DNA of 64,000 nt from an uncultured Lachnospiraceae bacterium (GCA_951802115.1 CATOPL010000004.1:1-64000); one strand, 5' to 3'; counted from the stretch's first letter, positions 1 through 9,140 are shown. Program-made: numbers and translations. The notes: a model not told the origin generated them from the letters alone.

Positions 1-864
1 TCCCAGCGCTCTAAAGATTACCGTGAAATTGCCTCTTATTACCGTCCCGGACATGCAGATTATACCTACGACTGTAAATACGGATTTCGCGATTACACCG
101 GGGGAGGCCGTTCCTCCGGCAGAGAGACCATCGGCCGCGTAGCAGCCGGAGCCGTGGCTGCAAAGATCCTGGCGGAACTTGGTATTACAGCCACCGCATA
201 TACAAAATCAATCGGTCCTGTCACCATTGATTATGAACGGTTTGATCTGGCACAGATGGAGCAAAACGCCGTCAATATGCCGGACGCCTCCGCTGCTGCA
301 CAGGCAGAGAATTATCTGGATGCCTGCCGCACACAGCAGGATTCCTGCGGCGGCATCGTAGAATGTATCATTCAGGGCATACCTGCCGGCGTTGGAGAAC
401 CCTGTTTTGAGAAACTGAACGCCAATCTGGCAAAAGCCGTCTGCTCAATCGGAGCTGTCAAAGGTTTTGAGATCGGCGACGGCTTTGAAACCGCCCGAAC
501 ATGCGGAAGTAAAAACAACGACGCATTCTATGTAAAAGAAGATGGAAGTACCGGCAAAAAAACCAATCATGCCGGCGGTATTCTCGGCGGCATCAGTGAC
601 GGAAGCGACCTTGTTTTCCGGGCCGCCTTCAAGCCTACCCCTTCTATCAGCAAAGAACAGGAAACTGTAAATAAATCCAAAGAAAATATCAAAATCTCTG
701 TTCAGGGCCGGCATGATCCCATCATCGTACCCCGTGCAGTCGTGGTAGTCGAATGTATGGCCGCACTGACGGTGCTGGACATGATGATGATCAGCATGGT
801 ATCCCGGATGGACCGAATACAGGAATTTTTTCAGGCATCTGCCTCAGCACTGCGGCAAATCTGA
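1..864 (+). CDS. aroC: Chorismate synthase, C-terminal part (5' end outside window)
   Basis: Converts 5-enolpyruvylshikimate 3-phosphate to chorismate, the last common step of aromatic amino acid synthesis; the enzyme needs reduced FMN. The reading frame is open from base 1 and ends with TGA at 864, giving 287 residues that lack the N-terminus. Visible family signatures are the YRPGHADYTYDCKYG region at the left edge, the GGGRSSGRETIGRVAAGAVA stretch, the central CGGIVE block, and the C-terminal HDP..VPRAV..VECMAA segment. An internal GTG at 154 is not the start, because conserved sequence continues upstream of it. It is convergent with the coat genes, and no clear terminator is seen in the 199 bp after it. 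Identification is firm; only the upstream boundary is unknown. Confidence 0.95.
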   Translation, partial: SQRSKDYREIASYYRPGHADYTYDCKYGFRDYTGGGRSSGRETIGRVAAGAVAAKILAELGITATAYTKSIGPVTIDYERFDLAQMEQNAVNMPDASAAAQAENYLDACRTQQDSCGGIVECIIQGIPAGVGEPCFEKLNANLAKAVCSIGAVKGFEIGDGFETARTCGSKNNDAFYVKEDGSTGKKTNHAGGILGGISDGSDLVFRAAFKPTPSISKEQETVNKSKENIKISVQGRHDPIIVPRAVVVVECMAALTVLDMMMISMVSRMDRIQEFFQASASALRQI

Positions 865-1063
865 ACCATATGTCTGAAAATACTGACGGCTATCACAAAA
901 ACAACAGGCACGGGACAACTCTTGAGCATCGAACCCGCAGTCGACAGCCGATTCTTCGCTGACCTGCTGCTCTTTTGCTCAATCGTTACCCGCGCCTTAC
1001 AGACAGCGTCACACTGCGGTCAATATCTTTACATATGCCGCCATGTGACTGCACCATTCCTTT

Positions 1064-1324
1064 TTACAGCATCGAATCCGGCTTAAACAGAGACTTCACA
1101 TGTTCAACCTCTTCTTTGGTCGCTTTTGAAGCCGGCACATAATAAGATTTCTCTCTGGCGATCTGATAAAGCTGTTCCTGTGCGGTCTCGGTCTTGTTCC
1201 GCATCTGTTTTAACGTCTGCTTTAGCTGCGGATTCTCACTCTGAGTGATATATTCCGCATACATTTTCAGTTCTCCGTTGATGCCTACCAGTGCGTCACT
1301 GACCATCGTTTTTTCATCCATCAT
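1064..1324 (-). CDS. Small spore coat protein, CotF-like
   Basis: An 86-residue helical, charged protein with the look of the CotF/coat family: a leading segment MVSDALVGINGELKMYAEYI, a Gln/Lys-rich helix, then a tail with the YYVPASKAT motif common in clostridial coat proteins. Members are deposited on the spore surface. The ATG follows a good ribosome binding site (AGGAGGAACGAAG), 11 bases after the stop of a related small coat gene, so the two are probably co-expressed. Assignment rests on family resemblance; the role in coat assembly is inferred. Confidence 0.72.
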   Translation of the reverse strand: MMDEKTMVSDALVGINGELKMYAEYITQSENPQLKQTLKQMRNKTETAQEQLYQIAREKSYYVPASKATKEEVEHVKSLFKPDSML

Positions 1325-1335
1325 CTTCGTTCCTC

Positions 1336-1521
1336 CTATTTCAGAAATCCCATTAACTGCTGCTTATTTTCTTTTGCAGACTGAGCTGCCTGCTGAAAAT
1401 ACTGCTTTACCTGCTGATCGGAAGCCTGCTCTGCATAAGCGCTGAATTTTGCCTGACAGGTCTCGCTTCCACCGATCAGATGACGAAGATTCTGAACATC
1501 AAGTTCTGATAATTCTGACAT
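1336..1521 (-). CDS. Small coat-associated protein, first gene of the coat pair
   Basis: A 61-residue protein starting MSELSELDVQNLRHLIGG and rich in Gln, Ala and Lys. It resembles the short partner that precedes CotF-like genes in many Clostridia. An in-frame extension 11 codons upstream (to 1554) is rejected because a strong AAGGAGGA site sits at ideal spacing before the ATG at 1521. That site lies in the 3' arm of a 25-bp inverted repeat starting just after the glgA stop. Translation from glgA read-through RNA should therefore be hidden, while RNA starting inside the repeat would be free. Function as a coat component is inferred from its neighbour. Confidence 0.7.
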   Translation of the reverse strand: MSELSELDVQNLRHLIGGSETCQAKFSAYAEQASDQQVKQYFQQAAQSAKENKQQLMGFLK

Positions 1522-1523
1522 AA

Positions 1524-1585
1524 AATATTTCCTCCTTATTTTCCATACTTGCAAGTGTAGTATGTGAAAATAAGGAGGAAATATT
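1524..1585 (-). promoter_or_regulatory. 25-bp hairpin sequestering the coat-gene ribosome binding site
   Basis: In RNA sense the left arm AATATTTCCTCCTTATTTTC pairs perfectly (20 bp) with the complementary right arm. A single bulged A is followed by five more pairs, CATAC with GTATG, around an 11-nt loop. The right arm contains the whole AAGGAGGA site of the coat gene at 1521. The tail after the stem is not a U-run, so a terminator role is unlikely. The structure is seen directly; the translational-lock role is inferred. Confidence 0.7.
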
Positions 1586-1586
1586 C
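1557..1586 (-). promoter_or_regulatory. Candidate sporulation (sigma-E-like) promoter for coat genes
   Basis: On the minus strand GAATATT (1586-1580) and CATACTAC (1564-1557), separated by 15 bp, resemble the mother-cell sigma-E -35 and -10 elements. A start about 7 bp downstream falls in the loop of the hairpin, so the transcript would lack the anti-ribosome-binding arm. The -10 match is partial; this is a prediction. Confidence 0.4.
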
Positions 1587-1596
1587 TCCCAAATCG

Positions 1597-3051
1597 TTAC
1601 AGTTCTTCCGGTGACAGCCTCCTGTATAATTCTTCATATTGTCCTGCCGAATTTTTCCAGGAAAAATCTGCTTCCATGGCTCGTTTTACGATTTGATTCC
1701 AGGAACGCTTTTTATCATAATAAACAGACTGCGCATAACGGACCGCAGAAAGCATCTCATGGGCATTATAATTCATAAAACTGAACCCTGTCCCTGTTTC
1801 CTCATATTCATTATAAGGCTCCACGGTGTCCTTCAGACCACCGGTCTCACGAACAATCGGCAGAGTACCATATCGAAGGCTCATAAGCTGGCTGAGGCCG
1901 CAGGGCTCAAACCGGGACGGCATTAAAAATGCATCGCATGCTGCATAAATCTTATGAGACAGTTCATTCGAGTAGTAAATACATGCTGCCACTTTCTCAT
2001 TATATTTCCATGCAAAATGCCGGAACATATTTTCGTAACGATCTTCTCCTGTTCCAAGCACCACGATCTGCACTTCATCCTGACACAGCTCATCCATCAC
2101 GCAGTCGATCAGATCAAACCCTTTCTGATCGGTCAGACGGGATACAATGCCTATCAGCATCTTCTTTTTGTCCGTCTCCAGCCCAAGCTCTCTCTGCAGC
2201 GCAGTCTTGTTTTTTACCTTATCTGTCCGGAATGTATCAACAGAATAATTTTTAAAGATCAGCGGATCTGTCTTCGGATTCCACTCCTGATAGTCCAGAC
2301 CGTTCACAATACCGCACAGGCTGCCCTCACGGGCACGCATCAGGCCGTCCAGATGCTCGCCGTAAAACGGAGACTTGATCTCTTCCGCATATGTACGGCT
2401 TACGGTTGTCACATAATCTGCGTAAACAATTCCTCCTTTCAGATAATTGGCATCTCCGAAAGCTTCCAGTTTATCTGCAGTAAAATATGACATATCAAGT
2501 CCTGTTGCATCCTGTATCGCCGGAATATTCCATATTCCCTGGAATTTCAGATTGTGAATCGTCATAATTGATTTCATGTTGGCATAAAACTCGCCCTTCT
2601 GAAAACTGTCTTTTAAAAATACCGGAACCAGACCTGTCTGCCAGTCGTGACAGTGCACAATATCAGGTCTGTAATCCACAACCGGAAGGATCGACAGCGC
2701 TGCCTTTGAAAAAAATGCAAACTTCTCAACATCTTCGTGTATATATCCATATGGTTTATCCCCGGCAAAATAATATTCATTATCAATAAAATAATACCGG
2801 ATTCCCTCGTATTCCATCTCCAGAATGCCTACATACTGGCTCCGCCAAGCCATATCCATGTAAAAATTTGTCACAAATTCCATCTTTTCCTTCCATTCGG
2901 AACCGATGCATATGTAGTTAGGCACAATCACACGTACTTCATATTTTTCCTTATCAAAATATCCGGGCAAAGATCCCACAACATCCGCAAGTCCGCCTGT
3001 CTTAATAAACGGTACGCACTCAGATGCAATAAACAAAACCTTCTTCCTCAT
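1597..3051 (-). CDS. glgA: Glycogen synthase (ADP-glucose), GT5
   Basis: Transfers glucose from ADP-glucose to the non-reducing end of alpha-1,4-glucan in the cytoplasm. At 484 residues it has the usual bacterial GlgA length. The N-terminus carries the KTGGLADV nucleotide-sugar motif (about residues 17-24), followed by HCHDWQTGL; the C-terminal GT-B domain has the PSRFEPCGLSQL catalytic signature. The ATG is preceded by AGGAAAAGG. The partner branching enzyme glgB lies 8 kb away rather than in a glg operon, and no glgC or glgP is in the window. Two spore coat genes follow 75 bp downstream behind a hairpin. Regulation of glgA itself is not evident. Confidence 0.95.
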   Translation of the reverse strand: MRKKVLFIASECVPFIKTGGLADVVGSLPGYFDKEKYEVRVIVPNYICIGSEWKEKMEFVTNFYMDMAWRSQYVGILEMEYEGIRYYFIDNEYYFAGDKPYGYIHEDVEKFAFFSKAALSILPVVDYRPDIVHCHDWQTGLVPVFLKDSFQKGEFYANMKSIMTIHNLKFQGIWNIPAIQDATGLDMSYFTADKLEAFGDANYLKGGIVYADYVTTVSRTYAEEIKSPFYGEHLDGLMRAREGSLCGIVNGLDYQEWNPKTDPLIFKNYSVDTFRTDKVKNKTALQRELGLETDKKKMLIGIVSRLTDQKGFDLIDCVMDELCQDEVQIVVLGTGEDRYENMFRHFAWKYNEKVAACIYYSNELSHKIYAACDAFLMPSRFEPCGLSQLMSLRYGTLPIVRETGGLKDTVEPYNEYEETGTGFSFMNYNAHEMLSAVRYAQSVYYDKKRSWNQIVKRAMEADFSWKNSAGQYEELYRRLSPEEL

Positions 3052-3130
3052 CCTTTTCCTCCAGCACGAAAATATAATTGTTGTATATATTATACAGCAA
3101 TTTATGAGGTTTTTAAAGATTTTTTACAAA

Positions 3131-3931
3131 TTATGCATGTTTTTTATAATCCAGACGAATTTTGTCTGCAATCAGTGCTATAAATTCCGAATTTGTCGGT
3201 TTTCCTTTTCCAACACTGACTGTATATCCGAACAATTCATCAATCGTATCCATTTTGCCTCTGCTCCATGCCACCTCAATCGCATGACGAATTGCCCTTT
3301 CTACTCTGCTCGGAGTCGTCTGGTGATTTTTGGCAATCGTCGGATAAAGAATCTTAGTAATAGAATTTAGCATATTCATGTCTTCTACTGCCATCATAAT
3401 TGCATCCCTTAAATACTGATATCCTTTTATATGTGCAGGTACGCCGATCTCATGAATCATATTGGTCACATCTGTTTCCAGATTCCGCTCAATATAAGCC
3501 ATCTTTGTTTCATACGGCGCAACCTTCCTCAGTCCGGCTCTTTTGTTCTGTCTGTCAGCTTTCAGGCTTTGAATTCGATTCAGCAGCATATCATGATCAA
3601 ATGGTTTCATAATATAATAGCTTGCGCCCAGCAGAAATGCATCTTCTGTAATTCTCTCCTGCCCAATCGCAGATATTACGACAAACACCGGTTTCTTCTG
3701 AACCTGTACATCCTGTCCTACTTTCTCCATAACCGTAAGCCCGTCCAACTTCGGCATAATAATATCCAGAAGTACGATATCAGGCTCCTTTTCTTTGATA
3801 ACCTGATACGCCTCTTCGCCGTTTCTGGCAACTCCTACAATCTGAAGTTCTTCATCCTGACGCAATATTCCGTCCAGAATTTCCACCATTCTCTCGTTAT
3901 CATCTGCAATAGCGACGCTCCATTTGCTCAT
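3131..3931 (-). CDS. spo0A: Sporulation master regulator Spo0A
   Basis: Phosphorylated response regulator that starts sporulation by binding 0A boxes. The 266-residue protein has a receiver domain with acidic residues D10/D11, phospho-acceptor D56 in VLLDIIMP, and a conserved Lys in MKPFD. The Spo0A C-terminal DNA-binding domain includes [33 protein letters not shown] and [16 protein letters not shown]. The ATG follows GAGGAGGAAACTGC. It has its own promoter, with an inverted pair of 0A boxes upstream that suggests autoregulation. In many Clostridia spoIVB lies directly upstream; here the upstream neighbour is an efflux operon closed by a terminator, so spo0A is monocistronic. Confidence 0.97.
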   Translation of the reverse strand: MSKWSVAIADDNERMVEILDGILRQDEELQIVGVARNGEEAYQVIKEKEPDIVLLDIIMPKLDGLTVMEKVGQDVQVQKKPVFVVISAIGQERITEDAFLLGASYYIMKPFDHDMLLNRIQSLKADRQNKRAGLRKVAPYETKMAYIERNLETDVTNMIHEIGVPAHIKGYQYLRDAIMMAVEDMNMLNSITKILYPTIAKNHQTTPSRVERAIRHAIEVAWSRGKMDTIDELFGYTVSVGKGKPTNSEFIALIADKIRLDYKKHA

Positions 3932-4010
3932 GCAGTTTCCTCCTCATTTCCCATAATTTCTGTCCCCTTTCTACAGGTTCATACAAAAGTTTCCAACATC
4001 CATAGACAGA

Positions 4011-4039
4011 ATTATAGGGAAATTGGTAATGCCTTACAA
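4011..4039 (-). promoter_or_regulatory. spo0A sigma-A-type promoter
   Basis: On the minus strand TTGTAA (4039-4034) and a perfect TATAAT (4016-4011) with 17-bp spacing lie about 80 bp before the spo0A start. The -10 is a full consensus match. A start near 4004 gives a leader of roughly 70 nt with no obvious structure. Confidence 0.7.
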
Positions 4040-4047
4040 GCGAATCG

Positions 4048-4065
4048 TGTCGAGAGAATTCGACA
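4048..4065. promoter_or_regulatory. Inverted pair of Spo0A boxes
   Basis: TGTCGAGAGAATTCGACA contains two facing 0A-like sites. The minus-strand half extends to TTTTTTGTCGAA, a full match to the TTTGTCGAA-type 0A box. The pair is just upstream of the spo0A -35 element, a position fitting autoregulation. One site shares its T-run with the terminator of the efflux operon. Confidence 0.6.
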
Positions 4066-4109
4066 AAAAATAACACGAGAAGTCCTTTAGAAAAAACTTT
4101 TCGTGTTAT
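4065..4109 (-). terminator. Rho-independent terminator of the efflux operon
   Basis: On the minus strand a 14-bp stem (4109-4096 with 4083-4070, one G-U pair) is followed directly by six T. It starts 10 bases after the stop of the RND permease and separates it from spo0A. Confidence 0.8.
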
Positions 4110-4118
4110 CTTGTTTAT

Positions 4119-7100
4119 TTACAGTTCCATATCGTTTTCTGATTTTTTCTTTTTCCAGAAATACAGCTTCTGCCTCCGTTCTCTGCGTTCTTTTTTGCTT
4201 CTGCCATATACCAGAAGATAGAACACCGGCATCAGAATCAGAATCAGAATTGTAGATGCCACAAGACCGCCGATAATAATAATCGCCATACCGGACATCA
4301 TCTCTGTGCCGCTTCCAATCCCTATAGCCATAGGAATCATGGAGATGACAGTCGTCAACGTTGTCATCAGAATCGGGCGAAGCCTGGTCTGACCACTGCG
4401 TATCAGCGCATCTTCCACTGGCATCCGCATGCGAAGTTCATTTACACCGTCCACATAGAGGATTCCGTTGTTTACCACAATACCTACCAGCATCAGGATA
4501 CCCATCAGGGACGTCATGCTGATCGCCTCTCCGCTGACAAAAAGAAGACCAAAAGAACCGATCAGACTGAAAGGAATACTGAGCATAACCATCAGTGAAT
4601 ACTTCGGCGATTCAAACTGCATGGCCATGACCAGGAATACGAGAAACATAGCGGCGGCAATCGCCCAGCCCAGTGAAGTGAAAGATTCCATCATCATCTC
4701 ATCCATAGAATTCTGTGCCGGCTGTACCGTATTGGGAAAATTCATCGTTCCTGCAATCTCTTCCATCTTTTCCTGAATCCCCGTCAGATCATCCGACAGA
4801 CAGGTGGCATTGATTGTCAGCGTATATTTTCCATCCGTTTTCATGATCGTCTGCTGAGAATCCGTATACTGCAGCGATGCCATCTCGGAAAGCGGCACTC
4901 CGGATACCGACGCGCTCAGAAGCCTGCTGGCATCATCATATGTCCCTTCCGGAAATTCCAGATAAACGCTGTACTCTTCTCCGTCCGATGTCACAGTCAT
5001 CGCCTCTGTACCGCTGATCATGCTGTACAGGGAACCTGCCACCTGCACCGGCGCCATACCATGGCTCATGGCATCCAGCGGATCTATAACTACGCGAATC
5101 TGTGTAGCCGTCTCTCCTGCACTGTTGGAAACATTCAGTACACCTGATATATCCCATACAGCAGCCTCCATCATATTGGCAGCCTCTTTGATATCTCCCA
5201 GATTGGTGGATTCCAAGGTGACCGTAGCCGCCGCACCCGTACTCATCATGGCCGACATCTGACTGCTGACCTGAATCTCCAGCTGCGCATCAACCATATC
5301 ACTCGTTTCCGCAATCCATTCGTCTGCCACTTCCTGGCTGGACAGTTTCCTGTCATCTTTCAGATTGGCAATGATCGACGCCGAACCCTTCTGTATCGTC
5401 AGCGTATAATTTTCCACGTCTTCATGAGACGTAACCATTTGTTCCAGTCTCTGCATCCGCTCATCCACTTCCGACACTTTCGTACCGGAACGAAACGTAG
5501 CATTAACGCTGACCATCCCTTCATCCATGCTGGGCATCAGTTCTGTATCCATATATCCTGCCAGAACAAAAGAAAGCACCAGCAGAATGACGGAAAACAG
5601 TACACAGGTCTTTTTTTTATGTAGGAGTTTCCGTTCGAACAGATCGTATCCATTTCTCATACCGTCCAGAACATTATTGATCCTCAGCTCTTTCTTTTCC
5701 TTTGGTTTGAACAGGCTGAAGAACAGCGGTACCAGCGTCATAGCCGAGATCAGAGACGCCAGCATGGCAAAAATAATCGTATAGCCAAGCTGCCCGAAAA
5801 TCTGGCCGCTCAGACCTTCCTGAAGACAGAGCGGGAGGTATACCACAACCGTGGTAATGGTCGATGCAATGATTGAACCGACCACCCCTCTTGCCCCCTG
5901 CAGGGCAGATTCTTTAAAATCAGGCATCCGGTCTTTGGAGCGGAAACAGCTCTCCAGCACCACGATGGAACTGTCCACCATCATACCAATCGCAATTACC
6001 AGCGCGCCCAGTGTGATCATATTCAGTGAAAAACCTGCCACTGCCATCACAATTACCGTTACCAGCAGCGAAATCGGCATGGAGCTTCCCACGATCAGAC
6101 TTGCTTTCCAGTCTCCAAAAAACAAAAACAAGATGATCATAGAGAGGACAACCCCCATCAAAAGAGTACTTGCCACCGATCCTACCGCTTCCAGAATCTG
6201 CTCGGACATATCCATAGAAATATCAGTCATCAGATTGCTGTTCTGTTCCACCATCTGATCCATGACTTTTTTCACATCATTGACCATACCGATCGTGCTT
6301 GCAGTCTGATTTTTAGTCACAGATATACTGACTGTATCTTCTCCGTTAAAACGACTGATACTGTCCGGATCTTTCTGAGACCAGCTCACCTCAGCCACGT
6401 CAGAAAGCTGTATCATACTTCCCACAGAGGTAAACAAAGGAATGCGCTGCAGTTCCTGGACAGTCTGATTCTCTGAAGTACTGATCGCGCTGATCGACTG
6501 GCTGCCCTGCTCCAGCGACCCCAGCGGAACCGTAAAGTCCGTTGTCGAAATAGACTGCGCCACCTGGCTCATGCTGAGCCCGAACTGGTTCAGTGCTTCT
6601 TCGTCCAGAAGCACACGGATGTAATGTTCCCGTCCGCCGCTTACTTCCACATCCGCAACCGTACTGATCGCTTCCAGTTCCGGAACTATCGTGTCTTTTA
6701 CCATCGAAAATGCATCGCTTCCGTCTGTGGTACTGACAGAATAGGTAATACTCGGCATGGCATTGATATCCATCTGAATGACCATCGGCTCCTGACAGTC
6801 CTCCGGCAGAGAAGCTGCTGTAATATCCAGCGCCGCCCGAAGGTCCAGATAAGCGTCATTGGTGTCCACGCTGTAATCATACTGAAGAAGAACCATGGAT
6901 ACATTTTCCTGTGAATAGGACATGACCGAGTCCACACCGCTCAGACTCGCCACCTGTCCTTCAATCTCACCGCTGACCAGCGCTTCCACAGACTCCGGAT
7001 CCGCCCCCGGATATAAGGTCATAACCATCATAATCGGCATATCCATATCCGGCATCAATTCCAGCCGAAGCGACAAAAGCGAGGAAAATCCAAATACCGC

Positions 7101-7163
7101 CAGTGCTAGAATGAGAAGAAGCGTAGAGACCGGACGCTTTAACGAAAGCCTCGTTAAACCCAT
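4119..7163 (-). CDS. RND-family efflux permease (HAE1/AcrB-like)
   Basis: Proton-driven membrane exporter of 1014 residues, the usual length of the AcrB/HAE1 family. It starts with the typical MGLTRLSLKRPVSTLLLILAL first helix. It shows the two-fold repeat of one helix, a large extracytoplasmic loop, then five or more helices; TM4 carries an Asp in VIAIGMMVDSSIVVLESCF. The ATG is one base after the stop of the adaptor gene, so the two form one operon, closed by a terminator at 4065-4109. In Gram-negatives such pumps use an outer-membrane channel; here there is none, and the lipoprotein adaptor probably completes a two-part pump in a single-membrane cell. The substrate cannot be read from sequence. 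A divergent two-component system is the likely regulator. Confidence 0.92.
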   Translation of the reverse strand: MGLTRLSLKRPVSTLLLILALAVFGFSSLLSLRLELMPDMDMPIMMVMTLYPGADPESVEALVSGEIEGQVASLSGVDSVMSYSQENVSMVLLQYDYSVDTNDAYLDLRAALDITAASLPEDCQEPMVIQMDINAMPSITYSVSTTDGSDAFSMVKDTIVPELEAISTVADVEVSGGREHYIRVLLDEEALNQFGLSMSQVAQSISTTDFTVPLGSLEQGSQSISAISTSENQTVQELQRIPLFTSVGSMIQLSDVAEVSWSQKDPDSISRFNGEDTVSISVTKNQTASTIGMVNDVKKVMDQMVEQNSNLMTDISMDMSEQILEAVGSVASTLLMGVVLSMIILFLFFGDWKASLIVGSSMPISLLVTVIVMAVAGFSLNMITLGALVIAIGMMVDSSIVVLESCFRSKDRMPDFKESALQGARGVVGSIIASTITTVVVYLPLCLQEGLSGQIFGQLGYTIIFAMLASLISAMTLVPLFFSLFKPKEKKELRINNVLDGMRNGYDLFERKLLHKKKTCVLFSVILLVLSFVLAGYMDTELMPSMDEGMVSVNATFRSGTKVSEVDERMQRLEQMVTSHEDVENYTLTIQKGSASIIANLKDDRKLSSQEVADEWIAETSDMVDAQLEIQVSSQMSAMMSTGAAATVTLESTNLGDIKEAANMMEAAVWDISGVLNVSNSAGETATQIRVVIDPLDAMSHGMAPVQVAGSLYSMISGTEAMTVTSDGEEYSVYLEFPEGTYDDASRLLSASVSGVPLSEMASLQYTDSQQTIMKTDGKYTLTINATCLSDDLTGIQEKMEEIAGTMNFPNTVQPAQNSMDEMMMESFTSLGWAIAAAMFLVFLVMAMQFESPKYSLMVMLSIPFSLIGSFGLLFVSGEAISMTSLMGILMLVGIVVNNGILYVDGVNELRMRMPVEDALIRSGQTRLRPILMTTLTTVISMIPMAIGIGSGTEMMSGMAIIIIGGLVASTILILILMPVFYLLVYGRSKKERRERRQKLYFWKKKKSENDMEL

Positions 7164-7164
7164 A

Positions 7165-9081
7165 TCATTCCTCCTCCTCTGTCATATCTTCGCTGTCGGC
7201 TTTCTCTGCGCTCTCACCATCGACAGCTCCCTCTTTTTCACCGCTATCTGTTCCTTCAAACGCTTCCTGACTTTCTTCACCCGTACTCTTTACTGCTTCC
7301 GGCTCCTCGCTGTCAGACGGCTTTTCTTCGGTCTCTTTGTCACTGCCGGCTGCATTATTCTCCTGTACCGGCTGTGTCTCAACCGCTTCTCCATTGACAG
7401 ACACAATCTCTACCTCCACGCCACTTCGCAGCTTGGAAGACCAGTTGTTCACAACCTGACTGTCTTCGGTTATTCCATCTTCGACAATCGCTTCGTCGTC
7501 ACTCATAAGCCCGACCGTGATCTCTGTCCTTACAATTTGATGATCCTCCACACAGTAGACATAGGCGTCTCCTGCAGAAAAATAGATTGAATCATAGGGA
7601 ATGATCAGTTTATGATCTTCCTTCTGCGTCGTTGCATATACTTTAACGGATACTCCGTTAGGCAGTGCCGACTCTCCGGTTCCCGCCCCTGCGACAGATG
7701 CCTTGACCTGGAACAGCTTTGTCTGCGCGTTGGCCATCGTTCCGATCTCCGTAATCGTCCCGTCGTAGGTATTTTCATTACGCTCAACTGTAATATGATC
7801 GCCGATATTCAGTACATTCTTTGCCTTTTCGGCCACAAAAAATGTAACGGTCATGGATTCTTTATTGGAAATTATGTAGGCAGGATTACCTGCTGCCGCC
7901 ATCCCGTTTTTCTCCACACTGACCGACTCCACGATACCGCTGATCGGAGAAGTCACGGTACAGAAATCAAGCTGCATCTGCGCTGAATCGATACCAATAG
8001 AAGCCATCTGAAGCTGTGACGCGCTGACGGCATCTGTCTCCGGATAAATCTCATTCTGGGTGATGGCATAAGCCTGCTCCGCCATAGCAAGATTATCGCG
8101 GATCGTATCCTGACCGTTTTCCAGCTGATCAATACCTGATTTGATCTGAGTCTTTCCGGCCTCAATAGACGCTTTGGTGCCGTCCAGCTGAGAGATCGTC
8201 TGTCTGGCTGCTTCAACTTTTGTCGCTTTTACCGTCAGCTCATTCTGCAAGGCCTGCATCTCCCCTTGCAGAGTCGCGATTTCATTCTGAAGAATCTCTA
8301 TCTCTTTCTGAACACTCTCGATCTGAGCCGCATTATTCTCAAGTACCGGCGGTACAGACCCGGCATCTCCTGTTCCATCCGGCAGATCATCAGCCTTCGG
8401 TTCGGCGTCTCCCGTCGGCTTCTGCAGTCCTTCAAGTATAGCCATTCTTTCAGCCAGCTGCCCGCTCTTATCCTCCAGAGCCTTTGTTTTCTCAACAATC
8501 TGCCCTTCCAGCCCTTCCTTTACCGAAAAATAATCCGCCTCTGCCGCATCCAGCGCTGCCTGAGCCTGATTTCTGGCCGCGGTAATCTCACCTCCCTGGT
8601 CTCTCAAATCTCCCAGATTGTCTTCCATCTCGGCAATCTGGTCGTCCGTATCATAGAGACTGTCTCTCAGCTGTCGGATCTGCTCCTCTGTCTGATAGTT
8701 CTGCAGATTTCTTGCGCCGCCGTTCTGAGCGGTCACACCCGCCTGGGCAGATTCGTAGGACGCTCTGGCATTCGCCATCTGCAGCTGAGCCGCCTCATCA
8801 TCAATTTTAAACAGCACATCCCCTTCCTGAACACTATCTCCAACTGCAAAAAAAGTCTCCGTCACGGTTCCTGATGTCTTTGGCATTACATATACCTGTT
8901 CCTGGGGAGCGACCGTCCCGATATACGCAGTATCCAGAGCCAGGCTTCCAATCCTTGGTGTCTGTACTTCAACAGCTACAATTTCAACCTCTTCGGTCTC
9001 TTCCGACGTACTTCCGCACGCCGCAGCAGATATGCCGAGCATCAGCACAAGCCCCATAGCTGTAACTTTCCTGCTGTTCAT
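7165..9081 (-). CDS. RND efflux adaptor, HlyD/MFP-type lipoprotein with acidic tail
   Basis: Periplasmic-adaptor-like subunit for the RND permease that follows one base later. The 638-residue protein begins with a signal peptide ending SAAAC (Cys22), so it is probably a lipoprotein on the outer face of the membrane. A lipoyl/barrel-sandwich half (VMPKTSGTVTETFFAVGDSVQEGDVLFKID, residues about 70-100) opens into a long Gln/Glu-rich coiled coil. The second half is CTVTSPISGIVESVSVEKNG, followed by a beta-barrel. Two features are unusual: a Pro/Asp-rich insert in the coiled coil near residues 220-245, and about 60 strongly acidic, low-complexity residues at the C-terminus. The start has AGGAGG-type spacing before ATG at 9081. 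Adaptor role is firm; tail function is unknown. Confidence 0.88.
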   Translation of the reverse strand: MNSRKVTAMGLVLMLGISAAACGSTSEETEEVEIVAVEVQTPRIGSLALDTAYIGTVAPQEQVYVMPKTSGTVTETFFAVGDSVQEGDVLFKIDDEAAQLQMANARASYESAQAGVTAQNGGARNLQNYQTEEQIRQLRDSLYDTDDQIAEMEDNLGDLRDQGGEITAARNQAQAALDAAEADYFSVKEGLEGQIVEKTKALEDKSGQLAERMAILEGLQKPTGDAEPKADDLPDGTGDAGSVPPVLENNAAQIESVQKEIEILQNEIATLQGEMQALQNELTVKATKVEAARQTISQLDGTKASIEAGKTQIKSGIDQLENGQDTIRDNLAMAEQAYAITQNEIYPETDAVSASQLQMASIGIDSAQMQLDFCTVTSPISGIVESVSVEKNGMAAAGNPAYIISNKESMTVTFFVAEKAKNVLNIGDHITVERNENTYDGTITEIGTMANAQTKLFQVKASVAGAGTGESALPNGVSVKVYATTQKEDHKLIIPYDSIYFSAGDAYVYCVEDHQIVRTEITVGLMSDDEAIVEDGITEDSQVVNNWSSKLRSGVEVEIVSVNGEAVETQPVQENNAAGSDKETEEKPSDSEEPEAVKSTGEESQEAFEGTDSGEKEGAVDGESAEKADSEDMTEEEE

Positions 9082-9140
9082 ACTTTATTTTTCCTCCTCA
9101 TTCTCATTATCAATCCTCGTTCAGATTATGCGATAATTTT

